The notes under the pieces: generated by a model
What the model was told of the DNA's origin: nothing
Seen by the model: the letters and a program-made list of their open reading frames with translations, nothing else
Databases searched by the model: none
Source of the DNA: Lumbricus rubellus
Lineage: Eukaryota; Annelida; Clitellata; Crassiclitellata; Lumbricidae
DNA length: 64,000 nucleotides
NCBI GenBank assembly: GCA_945859605.1
Contig: OX243814.1
Location: forward strand, 22,175,201 to 22,239,200
Direction of reading: 5' to 3'
Shown: in pieces, positions 54,719 to 64,000 of the stretch
Layout: the number at the start of each line of letters is the position of its first letter
Position numbering within the stretch: position 1 is the stretch's first letter
Translations under genes and position numbers: made by a program

Positions 54719-57700
54719 TTAAATTTTACCCGAGGTATCAATGATCCCTCAGGTGTCAGATATTAATAAGAAAATTAAACTCTAGAGTGGCCATCCTTGT
54801 CAAGATCAAGAAAAACAAAAGTGCTGTGGAAGGCAACAGCATTAAAACGCTGAATGGTAACCGACAGGCGTTGAAACAGGAAGCTTGTTTCTCTTGCGTC
54901 GCCTGAAATTTGGCTTAAGAGACGACACAGGTCGGCGAGAAATGCCTGTCCCTTGGCGTTAATTGGCCCCATTGTTTCGAAAGCCAATGGGACAAAGTGG
55001 TAGGCTTGCATCAAATGTGCATATTTTGTGTTTTTCCTGGCTTCAGCCAGTTCCGTAGCGCCACCCATCCGAATGGAGGTTGTGGCTAGATAAGAGGTAG
55101 CCACAGTGTCGGCCACTGTGACATCCCAGGTCAAACAACGACCTGAGCGCCAGGTAATCAATGTAAGGCCGTCTGGTCTTTTGCCATCCGACCTTGACAA
55201 ACCAGGTGGATCCTTACTTGCCGGAATGCCCTCCTGAACGACGCCCCTGCAGATTAGGTCATTCAGGACCGCATGTCGGGCCTGACGACCAGGACCAAGA
55301 CGGCACGAGAGGTCGTGCGATCCTTCAGCGGTCACAAGAGTGCCGCACGGGCAGCTGTGTGGGTGACAAATGACGGTTCCTAGGCGGAGGACCGCCGCTA
55401 TCCTAACCGCCTCGTCATCCAGCCTGAGACCGCATGTACTTATGAGCAAGGCAAACAGCCAGTCACCTGCATGAGGTGCTGAGACTGCTTTCAAACGAGC
55501 TTGGTGGTAATCATTGGTGTGAAAGTGGTCAAGCTCGGCTATTGATTCTGCAATAACCGGTTTATCCCAGAAGGACTGCCTGTGAGAAAGTTCTCCATCA
55601 GTACGGTATGTAGGACATTTTAAGCACCAATGCTCAAACGAGGTAGAAAAATGTGCTTCTGTTTCCATGTTCACATTGCTCAGCATGGAGGTTTGGAGGG
55701 CGAGGGTACCTGCAGCGGAGGCCAAAAGGCAGGAAGCGCAAGCGAGGATACCCTGCGGATACCCAGACAACCAGCTTTAACAGGGAGGGTGGCCTGCAAC
55801 CATTGATCATCATTATTTCTGTCAGCGAAAGATTAAAAATCGAACAGAGACCAGCTCTCAACAAAGAATCATATTGTTCGAGAAGAGGATGGTCCGAACA
55901 AGGACCGCAACGGAGGATGTGCATCAGCTTGGGGGAGCTGAGTGAACATCTCAGTAGAATGAGAGCGTCGTGTTTAGCGACGCTTACCAGTCTGGACAGG
56001 GCCAGAGAAAACTCACAGCATCTTTTTTCAAGACAGGCCGTGAGTGCGTCCAACGTGGAAAGTGGAGCACCAAGAAGAACGGCTTTCTCCTCTGCAGTGA
56101 CAGAAAAGCGACTGAGCGGTTCAGATATCTGTGAGTCGATGGATTGCGTTTTTACTTCGCATTTCGCATGGCTAGGGACAACCCCAGTTCCATGCACTCA
56201 CGTTCGATAGTCTCAACGTCGGCAGCCAGCCCCGCTGCCGCCCCTCCCAAGGTAACATCATCGAGATAACCCCAAAGGCCCGATTACAGTATGGTAGAAG
56301 TTCAGGTAGAGTGTCAAGTACTGAGAACAACATTCGGTCTCTGTGAGTGCCCACTCCCCCTTGTTTATGAGAGAAATAGGTTGAAACTCTTGGGAGCTCG
56401 AAAGTGTTCGCGCACTTGGAACTCAACCTACGCTAGCAATAACCTATAACAATAGGTCGTAGTCCTCCGGACTTTTTCCGAAGGGCAAACAGTGTGCCAC
56501 CAAAAAGAGTCGAATGGACTTCGTTGGGGAAAATTCCAGCCAGTAGCAAATTAACACGGGCTGAAGTTGTTAACCGCTCGCTCGTGGCCGAGCCGTCTGT
56601 ATGGCCCCCGGGCTATAACCTCCCGCGGGCTCAGTGGGTCACACTGAACCGCTTCAGAACGGGCCAGGGGCGATGCGCTGCCAACCTGGTCCGTTGGGGT
56701 CAAGCCACGGATCCCCGTTGCAGCTGTGGGAACATTCAGACTATGGAGCACATTGTAAATGACTGTATAACAACTCGCTTTCCGGGCGGAATGCCCGTCC
56801 TACATGAGGCCGATGAGGCTGCTGTTGAGTGGCTCTGCTTGAACTGCAAAAGCTAAATAATAACACGGGCTGTGATCGCTCAGATCAGTTCGGGGCCAAT
56901 GTCTTTGCAATTTGTCAAATCTAGCAAATGTTGGGGTCTAAGACCATCGGGTCCCCCAGATGAACCTGCTGGAAAAGAACGGATGTGTGTACGCACTTCC
57001 TCCTCCGATGTTTGAAATGGAGGAACTGGGGTTTCCATCGGTATAATTGGTCGGTCAGGAGGATGGTGTGGGTGTTTGGGGGCTTAATTCTTCCAGAGTG
57101 TCGATGTTATTCGGTACTGGTTTATCCTCTGAACACAGTATTCTGACTGCTGCTTTTATATTACCATCTTCCAGCTTAGAAGATACCGCTGCCGCTATTA
57201 TTTCCTGATCATCTACCCTATGAACACTTTGGGCAGCGGTCCTGGGGTCTGACATGTCTGGTGCGAACAAGTCATCTATCTTGAGAGGCCAAATAGTCGA
57301 GAAGTTGTCGACTCGACCTTTAATAGTTGAGGTATGGTTGTGACATTTGCCGCCTCTAACAGGCTGCTCTAAAATGAGAGTTCCAAAAGCGATCATAATT
57401 TTCCAGTTGAGGGGGTTAAAGGGGTTTGAAATGAACTTATTGATGACCAATGTCAGCAGTCTGCCTACTGCTGGTCTAGCCGCCTTAGGAACATGCTTGA
57501 GCAGTCTGTTTTTCAGCACTGGATGGGGGATTCTTCCACCAGACCCAAGGCCGTCCACATCTTCTGCCAACTCCGCAGGGTTGGGTGGCTGAGGTACAGA
57601 TGGATCTGCGGATTGAGCACTCCGAGCATCCGAGATCGTGTCAGTGTTTTCCCTAGGGGGTTTGTTAGACCCCGGGCATGGATTCTGGCGTGGGCCGTGG

Positions 57701-57885
57701 AGATGGACCTTTCCATCCTTGTTGTGTAGCTGCCTAATGGTCCCACATATGCTGCAAGTACCCCTCGCCTTCTGTGAAGCAGCGGTCTGAGATTGAGACC
57801 CGCTCACGGACGAACCTCAGGGCAAAAGTGTTCGCGCACTTGGAACTCAACCTACGCCAGCAATAACCTGTAACAATAGGTCGTA
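54719..57885 (-). pseudogene. REL retroelement R15, near full length, broken
   Basis: Minus strand. Frame 57807-57055 gives an intact N-terminus: C18, C21, H28, H35, H37, C44 (CSIC, HLHG, PCPGS), then NRLLKHVPKAARPAVGRLL and SKLEDGNIKAAVRILCSED. The RT region is frameshifted (SSKCANTF near 56404) and split by a LINE insertion at 56564-56860. LLGAPLSTLDALTACLEKRC and HDALILLR lie in 56197-55634. The C-terminal frame 55770-54775 is complete: the knuckle CPCG...GSHDLSC, KDPPGLSRSDGKRPDGLTL, LTWDVTVADT, ETMGP, RETSFLFQRLS and QRFNAVAFHSTF. A perfect stem-loop lies at 54728-54754. About 60 bp of its own RT sequence is duplicated before the start codon (57826-57885). Confidence 0.88.
56564..56860 (+). 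mobile_element. 5'-truncated LINE insertion with 12-bp target duplication
   Basis: The plus-strand frame ends with PRAQWVTLNRFRTGQGRCAA, the Cys/His segment CSCGNIQTMEHIVNDC and AAVEWLCLNCKS, then a stop in an AAATAA-rich tail. This is the C-terminal region shared by several APE-type LINE clades. The 12-bp repeat TAACACGGGCTG lies at 56552-56563 and 56861-56872. Only the last 297 bp inserted. The clade cannot be set from this piece. Confidence 0.85.
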
Positions 57886-58500
57886 AACAGTGATCTACTA
57901 ACCATTTATCTTAAGCTGACCCAGAAACGAAACTTATCATTGTCTGGGTCGCACATAGTCTTTATATTAAGGTTAAATATCAAGCAAACCGCTCATGAAG
58001 TTTAATGCAACTCGGGTAAGAAATATCTATCGGACATTCAGACGTCGAAAACAGCTGACCCAAACCAGACAATGCAACGTGAATGGCCTAATAAACTCCT
58101 CGAATTCAAAGAACGAAATACCTGTGAAAACTATCAAGCGTCAAAAACAAACGAGCAGTCCAACGTGTATATGTCCCAAATAGAACTCAAAGAAATACCT
58201 GTAAGAATGCCAGCCTTAAATTCAGCAGCAAACGCGGTAAACAAGCGTCGCGGCCTAAACGACATGCGACACTTCGGAACCAAACCGTGTCTGGTCGCTA
58301 ACTTCGAACTATTAGCCAGATGCCCCTAAATAGAGACATAAGTGTAAATAACTGCAAGGTCTGCTCAATAGAGCCAGAGAAGAAAACCTATCGTGAAATC
58401 AACGACAAAAGCAACTTCCAACAGTGCAAAAAGTGAGATTAAAACCGAGTTTAGCTTTCCGACAAAAACAAGCAGCCATCTTGACCGGAGGCCACTCCAG
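57886..58500. other. Unassigned stretch
   Basis: Short plus-strand ORFs at 57995-58329 contain a loosely repeated word (AACGAAATACCTGTGAAAAC near 58112, AAGAAATACCTGTAAGAATG near 58190). No recognised motif. Confidence 0.35.
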
Positions 58501-58546
58501 AGAAAAAATTATTATTATTATTATTTTATTTTTTTATTTTTTTTTG
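58501..58546. repeat. ATT and T-rich tail of R16
   Basis: ATT repeats followed by T-rich sequence directly beyond the R16 stem-loop. Confidence 0.9.
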
Positions 58547-61500
58547 CCCTGAGGTACTTCATTCCTCCAGGGACTTATGGACTATTATTAATTGAAGAAT
58601 GAACGTCTGGTGGGTCAGGCCTCGTCTTCAGGGTGTGAGGCAAAAGTGCCCTTGAAAGCGACAAGGTTGCAGCAAATGGATAGACGTTGAAAAAGAAAGA
58701 AGGCTTCACGTCTGTCACCAGTGATAGAAGAGATGCGGCTGCCAATTTCATTAATGAGGTCTGAGGCCGACGGGTTGAGCGGACCCAATGTCTCTATGGC
58801 CACTGGCTGAAAGATGTAGGAAGTGGGCAGGCCTCCGTATTTTTGTTCTTTGCAGATGACCGCCTGCACTGATGCAGGCCTGACCAAACCGTTCGGGTGG
58901 GTTATGTACGAGGCGGCACACGTATGAACGATGGTGGCATCCCACGCCAAGTATTTCCCCCCTGACCAGGGTATGAGGGTTGCCCCGTCCGGCCTTTTTC
59001 CATCGGATCTGAAGAGATCCGCCGGTTCCTTGATGCTTGGAATGTCAGCTCTGAGGAGGGCACCCCAGATGATGTCGTTTATGGCGTGGAGGCGAAGGGA
59101 GCGACCCATGGCTCTCCTACAAACGAACCCATGATGGCCTTCGGGGCCAACTCCCTCGCCACAGTGGCATGTGTGAGGACAACACAAGTCCAAACCCAAC
59201 CTCAGGCCCACCGCCACCCGGACAGCCTCGTTATCTAGGACAAGGCCACAGGCGGCGATTGAAAGCGCGAACAGCCAGTCAGCTGAATGGAGACTGCCCG
59301 ACGCGTCCAGCCTGGCTCGGTTGACTAACCCGACGGCACTCTGGCGGATTTCCGCCTTGTACTTTTCAACCAGGGGCCTGTCCCAAAGGCTCTGTTTTCC
59401 GGGTAAGGAGGGGTGCATGGTCGCCGGCAAAGTGTCGCGACGGGCCTCTAACAGATCCGACACGAACTGGTCAGGAGCTGCCACACCAGCCGCAAGGATG
59501 GCAGATTGCAGGTCGAGAGTCGACGCGGCTGAAGCCAAAAAGGCGGAAGAAGCCAGCGAAGCGACTCTACGGATGCCAAGTCCGCCATCTTTGATTGGTA
59601 GCCCGGCCTGCAGCCACTGGAGATCATTGAGAGAGCAGTTAACAATGGTCTCAATGCCCGTCCTCATGAGTCCATCTAATGTTACTAGGGCAGGGTGGTC
59701 AAAGCAGGGGGAGCAACGGAGAAGGTAACTCACTTTCGAAGCGCCGAATGAAGAACGCAGTAAGATCAGGGCGTTCTGTGAAGGCAAAAGACACAGTCTC
59801 TCCAAAGCTCGCCTGAACATATCTCCGTGACGTGCCAGGACATTGTCCAGCGCCTTCCCCCGAAACAGTGGGGCCCCCAATAAACCCAGATCAGTCAACT
59901 CGACCCTAGAGTAGCTCGACAAGGGAGATGTTAGTTCCAATGTGGCTTCCGGGGAGAAAACTTCGCACTTGGCTGGGTTAAGATGAAGGAAAAACAGTGG
60001 TCCCAATCCAACTACCGACTGCACGTCTCGAGCCACGGACTTCATGTTACCGCCGAGAGTCAAATCGTCAAGGAATCCAATTTTGAGGTCAGACTCCAAC
60101 GATTCTAGCACCGGCTGCAATGGTAGACTGAAACGGGTCGCCCTGCTGGGGGCCAGCCTGTGATGACGAAAACAGGTGATAAAACTTAAGGACAGATGGA
60201 ATCGAATACGCTTGGTGAACAAATAGATAGATCTCTGGAATGATCTTGTGGACCGAATCCAGCATGACATCTCGCCGTAAAGAGTTAAATGCGTTGGTGA
60301 AGTCCAGCTTCACCAACACCTGATCGCTACGCATGCTGATGATAAACCTTCGGGTAGCATGGACAGCGACCTCACAGCCGCCTGGGACGCCGATCCCCAG
60401 CTGCAGTGGCGCAAAATGAGATGGAAGCTTAGATATTACATACTTATTTGCACATTTGGCAGCTAGTCTTCGCCATATGTAGCCAACTGCTATCGGTCTC
60501 AATCCCCCCCCCCCCGATTCTTTGTTGAGGGCGATCATATTGCCCCAAACAAAATAGGTCTGACATCAGGCGGGCATTCGCCGCGAAGCAACAGGTTGAT
60601 GAAATCCGATAAAGCCTCGATGAGGGGTTGCTGCATCCCGTTGTGTCTGATCAGGTCCAACAGATGACCTTGTCCAAAGCCATCCGGACCCCCTGCTGAC
60701 CCCGCCGGAAATGATCGGATTGCTTCTAGCACCTCGTTAGCCGTCACTTGCCATGCCACCATGGAAGCAGGGTCGGGTAGGTCCATAAGAGCCTCTGGGC
60801 ATGGGTCTGTGGGGTGCTTTTACTGCAATAGCCTGAGGTTAACATCAGGGGGGATTGCTGGCTGGGCCCCTTCGCACAAGATGCGGACAGCGGCTTTAAT
60901 GTTTCCGTCCTCTAATTTGGCATTGACGGCAGCTAGCAGCACCTCTCGTTGATTTCGACGGCCTACGCGATTGTTCACAGGGCATTGCTCCTCGCTGAGC
61001 GAGCTAGGGTCTGAGAGCCACCTCTCTGTCCGGTTTTTGACGAGTTTTGTCATGCTCCGACGTTTTCCAGCCCTAGGTGGTTGGGCGAGTATGGGAGGAG
61101 CAAAGTCAAGCAAGGCCTTCCACGCCGCGGTGGATTGTGATGCTTTGCATATGTCGAGCAGGGTCGAGGTTAAGGCCTGAGCATAGGCCGGGCGGGCTCC
61201 CTTGCATATATGCGTGAGGAGTGGCCCTCTGGTCTCCGGATGCGATATGCCGCCGTCCAAGACGTCGACAGGATCCGGCTTATGCGGGGCGGATGGCGCC
61301 GATCGAACCGTGACGGGCAATCGCTACTGGTACAATCCATCATTCAGCGTCACTTCATCGACCCCGACCCCAACGTCCGATTTATCTCTCCCTCCCCCAT
61401 TTCCTTCCAAGGGTGGGCGATTTGAACCTGGACATGGACTTCTTTGACCATGCAGATGGACCAGGCTACCCCCCGAGTGCAGTTGTCTTGCGGCCAAGTA

Positions 61501-61560
61501 ATGGCTGCAAGTGCCTCTTGCCTTAGGGGGTTTCTCAGTTTGAGACATCGATATAGGCCG
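58547..61560 (-). pseudogene. REL retroelement R16, most complete copy
   Basis: Minus strand. It spans the whole architecture in about 3 kb. N-terminal frame 61548-61324: second Cys of CxxC lost (CSHY), HLHGQR and PCPGS kept. 61320-60820: PAYAQALTSTLLDICKAS and NAKLEDGNIKAAVRIL. 60786-60089: SAGGPDGFGQGHLL, GGLRPIAVGYIWRRL, GVPGGCEVAVHATRRF, LDFTNAFNSLRRD and QQGDP. Then one long frame, 60270-58615: FLDD (motif C), LLGAPLFRGKALD, GLPIKDGGLGIRR, the knuckle CHCG...GHHGFVC (about 59105-59186), KEPADLFRSDGKRPDGATLI (about 58985-59040), AWDATIV (about 58930), ETLGP, and a terminal KGTFASHPEDEA. A few frameshifts only. The stem-loop at 58547-58572 has a one-base bulge. Probably recent but dead. 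Confidence 0.92.
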
Positions 61561-62121
61561 GCCAGACTATTCCCAATGAATGCATGCCTTGCTTATGTGC
61601 ACCAGATTAGAGAAAAACAGTAACCTACTGATGAAATGCGAAATTACCTTCAAATCTCACAATGCGTAAGCGGCGTGCGAAAAGAACCGTGTAAGAAATC
61701 CGGTTCAAAGTTATCAACAGTTAGCAAAACTCCATCTACATCTTGACGGAAGTAAGAGGTAAAGAAAACGAGTGTTTCAAACGAACCGCTAAACTTTAAA
61801 CGCTGAAAGTGCGCAGTAAGCCAAGCGTGCTGCAACGACTGAATAAAGACAGGTGTGCGGACGTAAACAAATGGCCTATACGCCCCCTTTACGGCGAGCG
61901 CGCACACACCTATAACGAACACGAAAAGATTGACCAAAACATGGATCAAAAGCATACAAATGGGCACTCAAATTCGTCAGAAAAGTGAAGCAAACTCCAG
62001 CAGCAAGAATTCATACAAACCAACCCAACAAGAAAGTTGAAAAACTATTAGAAGTGAACGAAACTTAGGTTAAAATCACGTGCGTGAGAAGCAGAGCGTG
62101 CAACCCATTCCAGACGAATCC
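61561..62121 (-). other. Probable 5' leader of R16
   Basis: Noncoding sequence between the R16 start region and the next (ATT)n. The part 61631-61697 occurs again in inverted orientation at 62951-63017. Confidence 0.45.
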
Positions 62122-62169
<48 letters not shown>

Positions 62170-62194
62170 ATTATTATTATTATTATTATTATTA
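62122..62194. repeat. (ATT)n
   Basis: ATT run with one AAT slip. It follows the presumed 5' end of R16 and is the tail of R17. Confidence 0.95.
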
Positions 62195-62347
62195 TGGAAA
62201 AGTCGCTCAGCTGAATGTCATTCACAGCTCGGGGAGTAGTGGCAAAGTCCCGGAAAGGCAGATGGCATTCCCTCGTTGTAGAGCCACCGAGATTCGCTGG
62301 AATAGGTACGAGGTCTCCATTGGGTCGTGGGTTGCGGCGGATGACTC
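62195..62347 (-). pseudogene. REL 3' end fragment of the R8 subfamily (R17)
   Basis: Minus-strand translation gives METSYLFQRISVALQRGNAICLSGTLPL and a stop, closely matching the R8 terminus. It is 5'-truncated at GACTCG into ATT repeats. Confidence 0.85.
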
Positions 62348-62393
62348 GTTATTATTATCATTATTATTATTATTATTATCATTATTATTAATT
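62348..62393. repeat. (ATT)n
   Basis: ATT with ATC units and a T-run end. Confidence 0.9.
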
Positions 62394-62474
62394 TTTTTTT
62401 TGCCCCGAGGTATTTAGGATCCCTTAGGGACTTATTGCTAACTACAGTATAAAAACCAGTCCAGAATGACCCTA
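62394..62474 (-). pseudogene. REL 3' UTR fragment with stem-loop (R18)
   Basis: Stem-loop 62403-62429 with one A-C mispair (element sense CCCTAAGG and CCTCGGGG), then GGTCATTCTGGACTGG in element sense upstream. No coding part. Confidence 0.8.
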
Positions 62475-62527
62475 TTATTATTATTATTATTATTATTATT
62501 GAATCTTTGCTTGCAAAATTATTATTA

Positions 62528-62567
<40 letters not shown>

Positions 62568-62693
62568 TATTATTACTATTATTATTATTATTATTATATA
62601 ATTATTATTATTATTATTATTATTATTACCGTCATGCTATTGTTATATGAAAGGTGGTTATTATTATTATTATTATTATTACTATTATTTTAA
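62475..62693. repeat. Interrupted ATT arrays
   Basis: ATT runs broken by short unique words near 62500 and 62630-62658. Confidence 0.95.
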
Positions 62694-62742
62694 TGTGATC
62701 ACAGTTATTCAACAAAATCTGGTTCGACAAAAGAACCGCGGA
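62694..62742 (-). pseudogene. REL 3' end, last about 50 bp (R19)
   Basis: Matches the extreme 3' end of R6 (AAAATCTGGTTCGACAAAAG on the plus strand). It is truncated at CCGCGG into ATT repeats. Confidence 0.8.
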
Positions 62743-62798
62743 TTATTATTATTATTATTATTATTTTTTTTTTTTTTTTTTAATATATTTTTTTATTT
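62743..62798. repeat. ATT and T-rich tract
   Basis: Tail of R20. Confidence 0.9.
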
Positions 62799-62949
62799 AT
62801 AATAGCATAATCTTTATTAATAAACAAAGGTGTGCCAAACAATAACCGGAGATATTACTAATGTCGTTCTGGAACGGCTCACTCGTTAGTGTCTGGTTGG
62901 GCAAAAGTGCCACGGAAAGAAATGGCATTAAAGCGTTGGATGGTGGATT
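62799..62949 (-). pseudogene. REL 3' end of R9 subfamily (R20)
   Basis: Encodes TIQRFNAISFRGTFAQPDTNE and the R9-type 3' UTR. Its right edge joins, without microsatellite, an inverted piece of R16 5' leader. Confidence 0.88.
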
Positions 62950-62950
62950 T

Positions 62951-63017
62951 TTTACACGGTTCTTTTCGCACGCCGCTTACGCATTGTGAGATTTGAAGGT
63001 AATTTCGCATTTCATCA
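62951..63017 (+). repeat. Inverted copy of R16 5' leader segment
   Basis: Reverse complement of 61631-61697, almost without differences. It is followed directly by ATT repeats. The arrangement (inverted upstream piece next to a 3' end) is what twin priming would give. Confidence 0.8.
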
Positions 63018-63023
63018 GTATTA

Positions 63024-63054
<31 letters not shown>

Positions 63055-63074
63055 TATCATTATCATTATCATTA

Positions 63075-63154
<80 letters not shown>

Positions 63155-63185
63155 GTTATTGTTATTGTTATTGTTATTATTATTA

Positions 63186-63259
<74 letters not shown>

Positions 63260-63267
63260 TTTATTAA

Positions 63268-63301
<34 letters not shown>
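63018..63301. repeat. Compound ATT / ATC / TTATTG array
   Basis: ATT runs with ATC and TTATTG hexamer units. It forms the tail of R21. Confidence 0.97.
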
Positions 63302-64000
63302 ACACACATTTACTTTTTCCAAAGAAAATAACAAAGTCATTTAAAGTCTAATGGAATTGCTCCTGTTCACAATAAGAACTAACATAGTTCTTCAGTGCAA
63401 GACCTCCATGTGTCTTGACTGTTTGAGTCTGTCGTTCCTAAAACAGACAAAGAGTTCCCTATTTGTAGGGCGACTGATAGACGCTGGAGCAGATGACTCG
63501 TCTCACGCTTGTCTCCTTTGGCCGCTGAAATTTTCCGTCCTAGCTCTTGTACGAACTGCAGAGAATCAGTGTCCCAACTTCCTGCTGTTTCAACTGCGAC
63601 AGGGACGAAATGATGCGATCTTGCTAAGTCTGCATATTTGCTCTCTTTCTTACGGGCTGCTCTTTCCGCCTCGGCACCTGCACTTTCTGCAGTTAAATGT
63701 CTGTACGATGTACGGTACCGTCACATCCCACGTCAAGCAGAGACCTCTGTGCCAGGGAATGATGGTAACTCCATCTGGCCTTTTCCCATCAGATCGGGAG
63801 AGACCATTCGGCTCCTTTATGGCTGGTATTTTAGCTCTTGCAAATGCACGCCAAAGCACGTCGTTGATCATCCCGTGACGCTGCTGCCTTCCAGCTCCTT
63901 TGTTGCAAGAGAATACGTGCAGGCCATTGGATTCGACTATGGCGCCACATTTGCATGTGTGCTTTTCACACAACGCAGTGCCTAATCGAATGCCGGCTGC
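63302..64000 (-). pseudogene. REL retroelement R21, runs off the window
   Basis: Same subfamily as R7 and nearly identical to it in sequence. The knuckle CKCG...GLHVFSC, KEPNGLSRSDGKRPDGVTI and LTWDVTV are present. A different small deletion after WDVTVP breaks the frame near 63713. Upstream coding lies beyond the window end. Confidence 0.88.

Noticed and set aside
62320..62347. Similarity of GCGGCGGATGACTCG beside ATT to the CGGCGGATGGCTCG fragment at 19185-19203
   Set aside because: The two come from different parts of the REL ORF when translated in their own contexts, so the 15-base likeness is probably chance.

Overview
This is repeat-rich DNA from a eukaryote, most likely a metazoan and plausibly a marine invertebrate. 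It contains no host gene I can recognise and no prokaryotic features. Support for this comes from L2/CR1-like and RTE-like LINE fragments, a mariner, a tRNA-derived SINE, a likely solo LTR, foldback elements and very long ATT microsatellites. The foldback elements recall the TU elements of sea urchins, but I cannot name the taxon.

The dominant component is one family of non-LTR retroelement, labelled R0 to R21 here. One ORF of roughly 975 codons encodes, in order: an N-terminal Cys/His motif (CxxC, HxHG, PCPGS), a helical region, a reverse transcriptase (GGLRPIxxGxxxRRL, LDFxNAFN, QGDPLGPLLF, Y/F-M/L-DD), a linker, a CxC-H-C knuckle, a restriction-like endonuclease signature (KRPDG then WDxTV) and a conserved tail (ETLGP, RETxxLFQR, QRFNAxAFRGTF). 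The 3' end often carries a short stem-loop followed by an A/T-rich or (AAT)n tail. Nearly every copy is 5'-truncated and lies between (ATT)n arrays in the same orientation. This suggests an element that lives in, and spreads, ATT microsatellites. No copy is intact; R16 (58.5-61.6 kb) is the most complete and R9 (45.8-48.0 kb) has the least damaged RT-to-C-terminus ORF.

Layout. 1-14 kb: older repeats, including a degenerate foldback (2.5-3.2 kb), foldback elements FB1 (5258-5824) and FB2 (10153-10923) whose ends are tandem GGACATTATCCCCCC units, and LINE fragments. 14.1-18.1 kb: a 3'-truncated REL element and short tails. 18.2-45.6 kb: three tandem copies of a unit of about 9.2 kb, with both outer junctions inside (ATT)n. 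Each copy holds R4, R5, R6 (split by a likely solo LTR), R7 and R8. Copies 1 and 2 carry a mariner inside R7, while copy 3 has the exact empty site and a greatly expanded TTATTG/ATT tract. 45.8-64 kb: further REL elements, one split by a SINE and by foldback FB3, one split by a LINE insertion, then a cluster of very short REL tails.

Nesting order that can be read directly: REL elements and L2 LINEs came first; FB2, FB3, the SINE, the LINE and the likely LTR inserted into them; the unit was then amplified; the mariner entered one copy before a further amplification, or copies 1 and 2 are a later duplication of a mariner-bearing unit. False duplication in the assembly is a serious alternative for the triplication.
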